DNA of 64,000 bases from Anaspis maculata (taxonomy: Eukaryota; Arthropoda; Insecta; Coleoptera; Scraptiidae): assembly GCA_949128115.1 (NCBI GenBank), contig OX421962.1, positions 7,906,262 through 7,970,261 on the forward strand, given 5' to 3'. The notes under the pieces are model-generated. The model saw only the letters and a program-made list of their open reading frames with translations, did no database searches and was not told where the DNA came from. Position 1 is the stretch's first letter; each line of letters starts with the position of its first letter. The translations under genes and the position numbers were made by a program. Positions 54,498 through 64,000 of this stretch are shown one piece after another.

Positions 54498-55353
54498 TCT
54501 CGGTTCATTCTATGTCAACCTTTTGAACTGAGCTAGTTAGGCTCGAAATCCGCTATCACTGATTGGCCAGGGGTTTTCGAGAACCAATCGAACTCCTGAT
54601 TTTCAAGCTGAACTGATGCGGTTCTAGTGACTTGAGTAAGGCTAAAGTTTTCAGTTCTCCGGTTTCCCCTTCATTCAAGTTACGGGACGACCTAGGAGGA
54701 TACGACAGAACAAATTGTTTAATTTTTATGTTTTTTATTTTTACGAATTGAAATTTTTGTAATAAGAATTAATTTTGGAGTGCTAAGCGGGTAAAAAAAT
54801 ACAAAAAAGGCCAAAATCATTGGGAAAATAAATGAGGTGACCGTGTCATAAAGGGGACCCCCCAGCTGTACATTTTACAGTAACGATTTTACCACCATTC
54901 TCTTCCTCACGCAATTTCGAATCGAGCTAAGTACGGGAGAATGCGATCTACTTACGTTCGTTAACTATTCCATTTTCGCACTTGAACATCGCCCACTCTT
55001 CTTGCTGGTCGTCATGGTAACCACTCTATTCTCGCTGTTCTTTTTTTTTGACAATTGACGTTTCATTCACATCTGTCAACGTTCGACAGCTAGCCGACAG
55101 CTATCAAACGACATTGCTCCTTGCATGTTATTGTGCCTTTCAAACTGTATGCTGTAATGAAGGAAACAGAATATAGGTACGTGAAAGATGTTTCAGCCAT
55201 TGTGTCATGCACGGCCAATACGAAACTCTCAATGGGCTTCCACGGGCTCGACATAGGCAACAGTGAAAAAAACTGTATTGTTGGTTGTCTATATCACTTG
55301 AGCGGATAATAAAAGCACGCTACAAAAATTGTACAGTTGTATAAAAAAAAATA

Positions 55354-55382
55354 CTCACTTACTTACTTACTTACTTACTTAA
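55354..55382. repeat. (ACTT)n microsatellite
   Basis: Six to seven ACTT units, followed by 'aatactaacttaatactg'. Confidence 0.8.
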
Positions 55383-57729
55383 TACTAACTTAATACTGTT
55401 ACTTGCGATTTTCGCCCACATGCGAAAAATGTGAAAATGCATGTGCTCCACAAAGCTGTCGTCAACGTCCACAAAGTACGTTATTGACACGAGTATTGCC
55501 ATAAAAAACACCAATATGAATTATGAAAACCAAATAGAGCAATCTACGCGTCAGCTACCTAGTTTTCGCGACTTTCTTCCCGTTTTTTGTGTTTTATTAT
55601 TCTTTCTTTTCAAACGTACTTCAGCTCATTTTTATGCTTTTGCGCGATACTTTTCATGCGTTGTTGTCCTTTCTTTGCGCTCTTTCACTTTTTTCCTGCA
55701 TTTTCATTCTTTTTAATGTTTTTTTCACGATTGTCAGCGATTTTTAGCCCTGTTTCTTGTTTTACGACGCGTTCTTTTTTATCTTCTCTCCGCTCAACAC
55801 TCCTATTTTGCTCCCCGATCCCGTTGGTGTCTTTTGGTAGCGTATTGCCACAAAAACAATCCACCTTTCCCATCAGAGTTTCGCGCATACCTGTGAACCC
55901 AGAACTAGCGGTCTGTGGTAGCCATTTGTACTAGCGAGAGTATGCGCTCACACGTATGCGCGCAAGTGATTTTCGTCATGGAAAAGGTGGATCGTCGTTT
56001 GGTGGTTTTCTTACGATTTCTCGCGATATTTCGTCCTGTTTTTTTGGTTTTATGACGCGTAATTTTCAGCTTCTCCCCACCCAACACCCTTATTTTGTTC
56101 CCCGGTCCCGTTGGTGTGTCTTATCTTTCGTTTAGTATCATTTCCACCTCGTTCGGGGAGCTGCATATCCGTCCGGCGCGGCGCTAGAAATACAATGCGT
56201 AGTTTTCTAACTTTCATGATTTTTTTTTCGAAACTTTGTGGATTTTCCGCAAAATTTTCTTCGAAAACTTTCTTGGCCACTGCTTCCAGTCCATTCCTTC
56301 TTTTGAAATGATCGAAATCGAGGTCCCCTTCATGACACGGTCACCAAAAGTTGATATGTACCATAAAACGCAACAGCGGGACCGGGGAGCAAAAAAGGTG
56401 TGTTGGATGGGAAGAAGCTTGAAATAACCAACTGTAGTGGTTTTCTGGCCCTCAAAATAGTGACAAAACAAAAGAAAACCGTCTCAATTCAGTAAATAAA
56501 ACAGAAAAAAACTTGAGAAAAAATTAAGAAATTAAAACCCACCAACGGGACCCGAGAGCAAAAAGGGGGTGTTTGGGGCGGGGAGAAGCCAAAAGTTCAA
56601 AGTTCCATTAGATTTGCTCAACATTTCAACTTGAATCAAGTGCGCTACGTAAGATGATGAAAAAAATAGTTACTCACTTGATTTTATTTTGTACTTCATG
56701 GCATACTTCACCATTTTGTGAGAAAACCAATCCAAAATCGGCAAAACTTTCAATTTTTCCCCTACTAATTTTGAACCAAGGGCATTTAAAGAAAATGACT
56801 TATGCGGCCCAAAAGCTTGTCAAACAATTTTTTTTCTAAAGTCACGTCATAGCTGGCTTTGAACCATTAATTCAATATTTGGATTTTGGAAATCGGGCAA
56901 GGAATAATGATTTCACAGCTGTGGCCGTTTTTCACGCAATCCTCGATACAGGGTGTTTCACTTTTTTGACAATATTTTAGGAGGTGGTAGAGCATCAAAC
57001 AATAAGTGGACTTTTTCGAAAGAAATCACATCGGAAATTCAACTACTAGATTTCAATAAAATTTAAATGTAGCCGCGGGGTTGTAAAATCCCATTTTTGG
57101 CGACTTTCTCAAGTAACGATATTTGTAACTTCACCGTCACTTGTTTAATTTTGTTAAAATTTGATAGGTAGATAGACGATGTCTGTTAGACAACTTATGC
57201 CAAATTAAGGTTCAGTTACTTGGACCGTTCAAGAAATATAAATTTTCAAAAACGAAAAAAGTTCAACTTCAAGTCGGATAATTTTGATGAAAACTACACT
57301 TTTTCAAAAATTATCACTGCTGAACCCTCTATTGTCACTTCAGTTCTCTACCCCAAGCCTCAAGACTTCAAATACTCCACCTATAGTACAAGTGTCCCAG
57401 AAATAAGCGAAAGAAAAAACCCGATACCCCTGTATACAGACTTCCCGGTCCAGTCTGCCAACTCCGCGGGAGGTGATAAAGAATCGAAAAATAAGTAGAC
57501 TTTCTGGAGAAAATATATTTCAGATGCAAAATAACGGAGACACAGGCTTTTAAAGTTGAACCTGAAAAGCGGTTTTTTGCAATAATTCTTGAACCTCCGA
57601 ACCGATTATCTTCAAATTTGGCACACATGTTTTCATGACACAGACCTCTATGATCCACTGATGATAAATTCCCTCAATTCGGATCCAGTGGCATAAATCA
57701 AATTTATTTGAAATCAAGTCTATTTTCAG

Positions 57730-57897
57730 GTGTTCCCAAACGATGGCATGCCGCAAATGATCTGCGAGCTGTGCCGCACCCAAACCCAGCACGCATACAT
57801 CTTCAAAACCAACTGCAAGAAAGCGGACGACGCTCTCAAAGTCTATTTGGCCACCGGAGACTTGGTCAAGCCTTGGACCGATGACGAACTACGAGAG
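57730..57897 (+). CDS. ZAD C2H2 zinc-finger protein, exon 2
   Basis: Acceptor tattttcag|GTG and donor GAG|GTACAA; 56 codons in phase 0. It completes the ZAD domain: 'PQMICELCRTQ' supplies Cys65 and Cys68, followed by 'AYIFKTNCKKADDALKVYL'. The four-cysteine ZAD signature across exons 1 and 2 is complete. Confidence 0.9.
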
Positions 57898-57989
57898 GTA
57901 CAATCCTCTTCAGTGCGCTACATATCAGTAACTATAACCATTTTAATTCCATAACAGCAACAACTACTAATCGACGTTTTCTCTTCCAG

Positions 57990-58742
57990 GAAAGAGAAAA
58001 ACAACAACAGCAGCAACAACAACAACAACCCAAGCAACATATTCCAACGCCCTACCGTCCCGCCAAACGCCAGGCGACTCCCAGTAAACCGGCGGAACAA
58101 AAACACCAACCGAAAAAGCCCAAAGTGGAAAACACGGAAATGATCACGCTGAACTATTCGGCCAACATGAACCAGTCCCAGTCGTCGTTCGACGACGAAC
58201 ACGACGACGACGACGACGACGACGAAGGAATGAGTTTGAACAGCCGGAGCGCCGACGACGAGGAGACGACCAATTTCGAAGAAGTCACCATTCCCGACAT
58301 GAACCTCGAGGAGGAATCGCTGCTGAACCCCACGCTCAAAGTCAACCAGGTCAAGACCGACTGCTTTCCGTGCCCGCACTGCGAGCGTTCCTTTCCGCTC
58401 AAGCAGCTGCTCGACCTGCACAAGGAGAACCACAACAGGGAGAGGAACTTCTCGTGCGAGGAGTGCGGCAAGGCGTTCTTCACCAAGTACGATCTGAGCA
58501 AGCACCTGCTGACGCACACTGGCTGCAAGCCGTTCACCTGCGTGGTGTGCAAGAAGAACTTCGCCAGGGAGTCGCTGCTGCACCGGCACGAGAAGACGCA
58601 CATCGACGTGCCCAAGTACCTGTGTCCGCAGTGCGACCGGACGTTCTTGACCGGCGAAGATCTGGACGCGCACACCGCCAAGCACAAGAAGAAGCGGCCG
58701 TTCCAGTGCAAGATCTGCCAGAAAAGCTTCGTATTCAAGCAG
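57990..58742 (+). CDS. ZAD C2H2 zinc-finger protein, exon 3 (gene continues)
   Basis: Acceptor ctcttccag|GAA, donor CAG|GTCAGT; 251 codons. It opens with a poly-Gln run (10 Q), a Pro/Lys-rich linker and an acidic run (DDEHDDDDDDDE), then four full C2H2 fingers: CPHC...HKENH, CEEC...HLLTH, CVVC...HEKTH and CPQC...HTAKH. A fifth (CKICQKSFVFKQ) is cut by the donor before its histidines. TGEKP-like linkers are weak. The codons are markedly GC-richer than the flanks, typical of a constrained host gene. Likely a nuclear DNA-binding transcription factor. The next exon is not found before 64000. Long frames on the minus strand here are shadows. Confidence 0.9.
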
Positions 58743-58789
58743 GTCAGTACTGGAAGATGCTGACGCGCGTCAGTGGTTGGCTTGCGACA

Positions 58790-59420
58790 AAGCAGAACTG
58801 AGTTCGGGCAAGAGAAGCGGTTCGGTAGCGATATTGGATAGAATCGGTCCTAAAAGTGAACCCTGGGTAAGGACTAGAAGCCATGCTTACGATAATTTTT
58901 TCAAACGTATCAAGCAAAGATGTTGCCAGTGAGACTTGGTTGCGATTTCATTTGAGTTTTGTCACTTTTCGTCTTTCACGCGCAATTGCTCGATTGATCT
59001 TCCATTTTTTTTTTTCGATGTCAAGTATTTAGTACTGCTAATTTCCGAAAACTTTTTTCTAAAACCGCAAGGACATGACAAGAGCTTGCTTGACATGAAA
59101 CTGAATCGAAATTGGACAAGAAGAGTCGTTTGATAGCGATATTGGATAGAATCGGTCCTAAAAGTGAGCTCTGGGTAAGGGCTAGAAGCTGTGCTTTCGA
59201 TGATTTTTCAAACATTTTGAACAAATATGTTGTTAGTGAGACTTGGTTGTGATTTAATTTCGAGTTTTGTCACTTCATTAGTAAAAACGCGCAGTTGCTC
59301 GATTGATTTCCCATTTTTTCCGATGTCAAGTATTTAGTACCAATGATTCCCGAAAATATTTTTCAAAAATCGCAAGGACATGACAGAAGCTTGGTCGACA
59401 TGAAACTGAATCGAAATCAG
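58790..59420. repeat. ~310-bp tandem duplication
   Basis: 'cgatattggatagaatcggtc' (58825, 59135; shortened) starts successive units. Each runs through 'gagacttggttg', 'gctcgattgat', 'gatgtcaagtatttagta' and 'cgcaaggacatgac'. A third unit begins at about 59410 but decays. It lies directly behind the ZAD exon 3 donor, hence intronic. Confidence 0.75.
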
Positions 59421-60760
59421 GCAAAAACACCAGTTTGATATCGTCACCCCATAGAATCCGCTGACGGCAACCAAACGACCTGCCGACAGAATTTGTGATA
59501 ACCAGACGTCAGATTTTGGCGGGGTATTTTTTCAAAAATTTTCGCAAACGAAGCGCATTACAAGTTGAGGGTGAGATTTTTTCAAAATTTTTGCTGAATT
59601 TGTCAAGATTTTTGGAAATTTCACAATCCATTCAAAATTTTACAAGGGAACCGATGTTCGAATAACTCGTTCCAAATACCTTGTTACCTTTTCGCGGCGA
59701 AAACTCGGCTTTTCGGGGAGAATTTCGAGAAATTTGGTGTGAAATGCCGACCGGGGGGTTTCGGGGACCCAGTGTCGTCCGGTGCGGGCCATGCGGCGGC
59801 GTTTTTCTCGAAATTTCGCCGTATAATTGATCAAATTCGACCACGGCACGGCCAAAGTGACAGGAACGTCAATAGACGCTCTGGGTTTTGGAAAACTCAA
59901 CACTTCGGGGCATTTTAACAGTGTTTCTGGAGAAAACGTACCGTGTCTGCGTGCGAAATTGAATTGTGGTCTCGAGGAGACTTTTGAGCGTCCACCAGAC
60001 ACCACAAACCCAACATCTCCTTCAAATTCGACGGCATTTCGGTTAAAAATTCCCAGGGCGGGCCAGACGTTGACGGCGTATTATGGGGACAAAACACGTC
60101 TGGGGGGTACTCACATTTTATTTGCTATTTCCAGCGGCTTCACATTTCGAAAAAGGAGCCTTTTCGGTCCTCCAGAGCACATTTCATGTCAATTACAGAA
60201 GTTCTTTGTCGCGACTTGTTTTCTACGGAATCCATAATAATTCCATCGGACCTTCTGGCCAGACCTCCAGAAAGGGTCCGTGTTTTGATGTGCGTCCTTG
60301 TTTCGGAGTTTTTCTTGTCAAATTTTCCAAAATTTCACTACAAAGATCGGCAAGATTATTGAGCGTCGCAGTTGTGTTGTGCCATTTGCAAATGTCAATG
60401 TAATGTCACAGCACTAGCACTCCTTTGAGGCAATTTTTCGCGGACTCTTTAGGTATGTTCCGATATTCAAATCGGTTAACCAGCCGGTCGACCACTTTGA
60501 TATCGAAACGACAGTTGACGTTTGGGTTAACCTGCACTGACCGGCCTCCGAAGCTGGTCGTTGTGGTTGACAGCTGGTTAACCTTTTTCAGGCAGCCGGT
60601 CGTTCCAATATACAGTTTTTCAGGCGGTTGGTCGACCAGAACGAAGATCGGAACGTACCTTGAGTGCCATTTTTCGCGAGTGCTCTTAAATACGTTGGAA
60701 TGATGCTGACAGTTATGGACGTTTTCGCGAGTAAATGTAATGATGAAAGCGGAAATCGTT
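59420..60760. other. No gene recognised; AACCAGCCGGTCGACC-type words at 60470-60660
   Basis: 59640-60240 is slightly GC-richer with overlapping frames on both strands, none with a domain. 60470-60660 carries loosely repeated 'ccggtcg' and 'gttaacc' words in both orientations, reminiscent of the ACCGGT arrays, but without clear ends. Confidence 0.3.
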
Positions 60761-60769
60761 ACATGACAT

Positions 60770-61020
60770 TTTTCTATCATCATTACCACAAGATCCGATT
60801 GGGATTTTGAACCTATGCCAACTAGAAATAGACAGTCTAAATGCATCTGTCAAATTTCGATTTTTGACGTTTCGAGAGGCCGCCATATTGAACTCTTGCA
60901 TTTTTCAACCTATCCGATTTGGATCCAGAACCTATACCCACTTGGGGTGGACAACCGAGATGCATCTGTCAAATGTGATATTTTGACAGTTCTAGGGCCG
61001 CCATATTGAACTTTTGCAAT
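60770..61020. repeat. ~121-bp satellite, block 1
   Basis: Two units with 'atgcatctgtcaaat', 'ttttgacgttt' and 'ggccgccatattgaac'. The same satellite continues at 61850 and 62909; the gaps are insertions. Confidence 0.8.
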
Positions 61021-61093
61021 TGAGGTCTCCAATTTTCCGTTGTCTCTCTTTACTGTGACGTCATGCGTATAAGATACGGTTAATCGAGGTCAT

Positions 61094-61281
61094 TGGGCGC
61101 TTCCCAATAAGGCGTATAAGGACACAATTCGACACAATTTGACACAGCTAGCGTTCCAATAGCAGTAATAGCACCACATGTCGACACAATCGAAACATTG
61201 GCGAGGCTGAGTTTAGAATTGAGCTGGCAAGTGCACTTTGACATTGTGTATCCGTCTTGTCGCAGTTATTGGAAAGCGTCC
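61094..61281. mobile_element. Short MITE, TIR GGGCGCTTCC / GGAAAGCGTCC
   Basis: 'gggcgcttcccaataa' (61094) and 'ttattggaaagcgtcc' (ending 61281; written on the plus strand). The interior is rich in 'gacacaat'. Relative of 44948-45113. Confidence 0.65.
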
Positions 61282-61470
61282 TATGTTTCTTGAGATATGA
61301 CATTTCGTTTCTGACAATGGGAAATTTTTCGAATCTGACAAGCGCTCTGTCGTGTATTTATTTGATTTCAGCATGGATTTCATGATTTCACTTGTTCTTA
61401 CCCTCGTTCTTGCCAATAAGTGTGTTATATGTAGTGGAAAACTGAGAAGATACTGAAGATACTTACAGAA

Positions 61471-61659
61471 ATGGTTCAAGGGTGTTGTGTCGCTCTATGC
61501 GAGTGCGAGAATAAGACGAATACACCCGGCATCACCATGCACCGGTTCAGGAAAGACCCAAACTTGATGGAAGTGTGGCTGCACCAGCACCACCAGGGAT
61601 CACGCTGCACCAGACACGTGCATCTTACTACGAAAAAACTCTATTACTTCGTCCATTAA
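61471..61659 (+). CDS. THAP-domain ORF, 62 residues, partial
   Basis: The ORF starts MVQGCCVALC and shows the THAP C2CH zinc signature with near-canonical numbering: Cys5, Cys10, Trp36, then Cys46-x2-His49 (CTRH). 'MHRFRKDPNLMEVWL' is the typical segment between the Cys pair and Trp; the usual 'FP' is 'FR'. The C-terminal AVPTIF box is missing and the frame stops soon after His49, so this is either a first exon whose donor I cannot place or a relic. THAP domains occur in host DNA-binding proteins and in P-element-type transposases. Confidence 0.6.
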   Translation: MVQGCCVALCECENKTNTPGITMHRFRKDPNLMEVWLHQHHQGSRCTRHVHLTTKKLYYFVH

Positions 61660-61849
61660 AAACTCCCTTATGGGCTCTAGTGACTTTCCCCACATGATAA
61701 TGGGAACAGTATAGCTAACCGATTCAAAATTCCCGCAAAAGTCAGAAACGAAACGTCCAAACGTCATAAACGTCAAAACGTCAAAGGTGACCTCGAAAAA
61801 CCATGTACTTTCTATCTCCTAAAATTGGAAAGGTCAATTTCAACACCGA

Positions 61850-62570
61850 TGCGATTGGGATTTTATACCCATACCCACTTGAGGTCGACAATCAAAATGC
61901 ATCTGTCTGATTTTGATTTATGACGTTTCAAGAGGCCGCCATATTGAACTTTTGCATTTTTCAACCGATCCGATTGGGATTTTGAACCTCTATAACAACT
62001 TGAAATAGGCAATCTGAATATATCTGTCAAATTTGTCATTTTGACAGCTCTAAGGCCGCCGCCATATTGAACTTTTGCATTTTCAACCGATCCGATTGGG
62101 ATTTTTAACATAATAGGTACCCCCCACTTGAAGTGGACAATCGAGGTGTATCTATCAAATTTGACGTTTTGAAAGTTCCAAAAGGCTGTCATATCGAACT
62201 TTTGCATTTTCCAACCGATTCGGTTGGGATTTAAAACCTATAACCACTTGATACGGACAACCGAAATGCATCTGTGAAATTCTGATTGTTGATGTTTCAA
62301 GAGGCCGCCATATTGAACTTTTGCATTTTTTGACCTACCCGATTGGGATTTAGGACCTATACTTTCTTTGGTCAGGCAGTCGAAATGCATCTGTCAAATG
62401 TCGATTTTTAACGTTTCTAGAGGTCGCTATATTGAACTTTAGCATTTTTCAACCGATCTGATTGGTATTTTGAGCCCATAGCCACTCGAGATTGGCGATC
62501 AAAATGCATCTGTCAAATTTGGATTTTTGACGTTTCAAGAGGCCGCCGACGTTTCAACAGACCGCCATAT
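61850..62570. repeat. ~121-bp satellite, block 2
   Basis: About six units, each with 'accgatccgattgggatttt', 'atgcatctgtcaaatt' and 'gccgccatattgaacttttg' (varied). Spacing between successive 'gccatattgaac' is about 120-122 bp. Confidence 0.85.
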
Positions 62571-62908
62571 AGGTCGCGGGAACAAAAATGGCGTGCTGAA
62601 GATGGGTATATGGTATGATGTTATTTTCACTAGTACCTACTTGTTGGTACAATTTTCTTCAGTTGTAAAGTTGTAATAAATATCTAGATAATTTATTGAA
62701 CAATTCTCGCTTTATCATAGAAATTAATGTGCTAAACTCAAGATTCAACTGAGTAATATCAAAAACAAGCGAATCTTTACAGCGGTACTTTGGCACCCTA
62801 TCAGGCGCAAGCGCGGGCAAGAAGCTGACAAGAGGCGCTTGGTTGTGCCGGCGTGCCTGCAACGTTGCCATAGCGGGTGCCAAGGTGACGGTTATGTTTC
62901 CGCGACCT
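62571..62908. mobile_element. MITE inserted in the satellite, TIR AGGTCGCGG
   Basis: 'taggtcgcggga' and 'tccgcgaccta' are the ends; the satellite word 'gccatattgaac' is broken exactly at this point and resumes after it, with TA or AT at the junction. 338 bp, no ORF. The clean split defines both boundaries. Confidence 0.8.
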
Positions 62909-63480
62909 ATTGAACTTTTGCATTTTTCAAACAATCTGATCGAGATTCTAGACCTACACCCACCTAAGGTTGGCGATCAAAATGCATCTGTCAAATTTTG
63001 ATTTTTGACGATCCAAGTGGCCGCCATATTGAACTTTTGCATCTTTTAACCGGTCTGATTGGTATTTTGAACCCATAGCCACTTGAGATTGGCGATCAAA
63101 ACGCATCTGTCACATTTTGATTTTTGACGTTCCCAGATGCCGCCATATTGAATTTTTGCATTGTTCAACCGATCTGATTGATATTTCAAGCCTTTACCTA
63201 CTTGAAGTAGACAATTGAGATGCATCTGTCAAATTTTCCATTTTGACATTTCAAAGGCTGCCATATTGAACTATTGTATTTTTCAACAGATTATATTGAG
63301 ATTTTAACAAATACTTCGTCAAGATGGTCAATCGAAATGCATTCGTCAAATTCGACATTTTGGCAGTTTGAAGCCGCAGTATTGAACTCTGGCTTTTTTC
63401 AACCGAATCCATCTAGTTTTCAAACCTAGACTTGGTTCAGATGAACAATTGAAATGTGACTGTCAAATTTTGAATTTTGC
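62909..63480. repeat. ~121-bp satellite, block 3
   Basis: Four to five more diverged units, decaying toward 63480. 63480-64000 shows no gene or repeat that I recognise. Confidence 0.8.
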
Positions 63481-64000
63481 AGATATTTCTATTTCATCTC
63501 AATTTCTCCTCCAAATATTTAGAAAGGCTCCTAAATAATACTAATACACGGTTCTGCTTTTTCTTCCACTACACGGTGTCTTCCACGACAGTACCTTCTT
63601 CACGGTTTAGGTTTCCATAACACATATCGTCGCTCTCATTTTCAAAGTTTCATCATGTTTCCAGTATTTCCAGTAGTTACCTTGAACAAAAGTAGAAATA
63701 CATATATTTATGAACAAAGTAATGGTGTCTCAATTTTCTCCAACTGACCAGACCCTACTCTCAGTGACATGCGTTCCGTTCACAATAGAACCCTACGAGT
63801 CCAGGCAGAAATTTCAAAACACGCGAAAAACAAACATTTTCTCGAATTCGTGTTACTCGTACACAATCAATTACTTACGTCTCTTGGAAAACTTCATTTG
63901 ACCAAGACACTATCGACGGACATGCATAAAATTACTAAACTCGCCAAGGAAGATCCTGATATTTGCCTAAAACAACGGAAAATCAACATCATGTATACAA

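Larger units (their letters stand above)
49092..57729 (+). other. ZAD gene intron 1 (8.6 kb), transposon-rich
   Basis: Holds the MITE at 49685-49951, the nested elements at 50290-54330, a small palindrome at 54405-54497, an (ACTT)n tract and 'acagggtgtttc'-type repeat ends (50116, 56949). 49092-49684 and 54500-57729 otherwise show no gene; frames at 55587-55934 and 56050-56471 have no domain. Confidence 0.7.

Noticed and set aside
55587..56471. Phe/Ser-rich and Lys/Glu-rich frames on both strands
   Set aside because: T-rich low-complexity DNA gives these compositions; no domain, splice or promoter support.
57918..58738. Two long minus-strand open frames (255 and 194 codons)
   Set aside because: They are antisense to the well-supported ZAD/C2H2 exon 3; the Val/Leu-rich and Ser/Cys-rich compositions come from complementing GC-rich zinc-finger codons.
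58370..58801. 143-codon Ala/Arg-rich plus frame
   Set aside because: Frame-shifted shadow of the zinc-finger exon.
59640..60237. Overlapping 121- and 136-codon frames
   Set aside because: Opposing frames of similar quality with no recognisable domain; coding status cannot be supported.

Overview
This is a eukaryotic, almost certainly arthropod and probably insect, nuclear genomic window. The evidence is: spliced genes with GT-AG introns; a ZAD-type C2H2 zinc-finger gene (an arthropod family); an atypical soluble guanylate cyclase of the insect Gyc-88E/89D kind; hAT, Polinton, Penelope-like and non-LTR elements; and very many palindromic MITE-like repeats. No prokaryotic gene organisation is present. 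I cannot name the species. Most of the 64 kb is repeat-derived; only a few percent looks like host coding sequence.

Layout. 1-4700: a degenerate tandem array split by a 2.2 kb foldback element. 4800-6300: a ~50 bp tandem repeat that received a 5S-rRNA-derived SINE-like insert and, at 5163-6191, a Penelope-like/retrozyme insertion with three hammerhead ribozymes and an 11-bp target duplication. 6321-7358: palindromic MITE. 7409-10720: a 3.3 kb deletion derivative of a Polinton/Maverick, with AG...CT ends, a 6-bp GGAGGG duplication, an intact packaging-ATPase ORF and a PolB-type N-terminal fragment that is itself split by a hAT MITE. 11553-13042: foldback element with 22-bp subterminal repeats.

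14013-23819 (minus strand): three H-NOX exons of the guanylate cyclase, separated by an 8.7 kb intron filled with satellites (262-bp and ~135-bp units) and a foldback element. Its first and remaining exons are not identified here. 23866-27345: a TIR element next to the H-NOX exon, holding a small spliced ORF. 27.5-48.3 kb: a succession of palindromic elements, hAT copies with clear 8-bp duplications, a 5'-truncated non-LTR retrotransposon (40.5-41.5 kb) and an element with AACGTT arrays (45.2-47.8 kb).

48933-58742 (plus strand): the ZAD zinc-finger gene, three exons seen, incomplete at its 3' end. Its 8.6 kb first intron contains a three-level nest of elements (50.3-54.3 kb), including a hAT with ACCGGT arrays. 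58.8-63.5 kb: a 3-unit ~310 bp tandem duplication, a ~121-bp satellite and a THAP-domain ORF. The host genes have no evident functional link to each other. The most notable content is the ribozyme-bearing Penelope-like insertion and the miniature Polinton.
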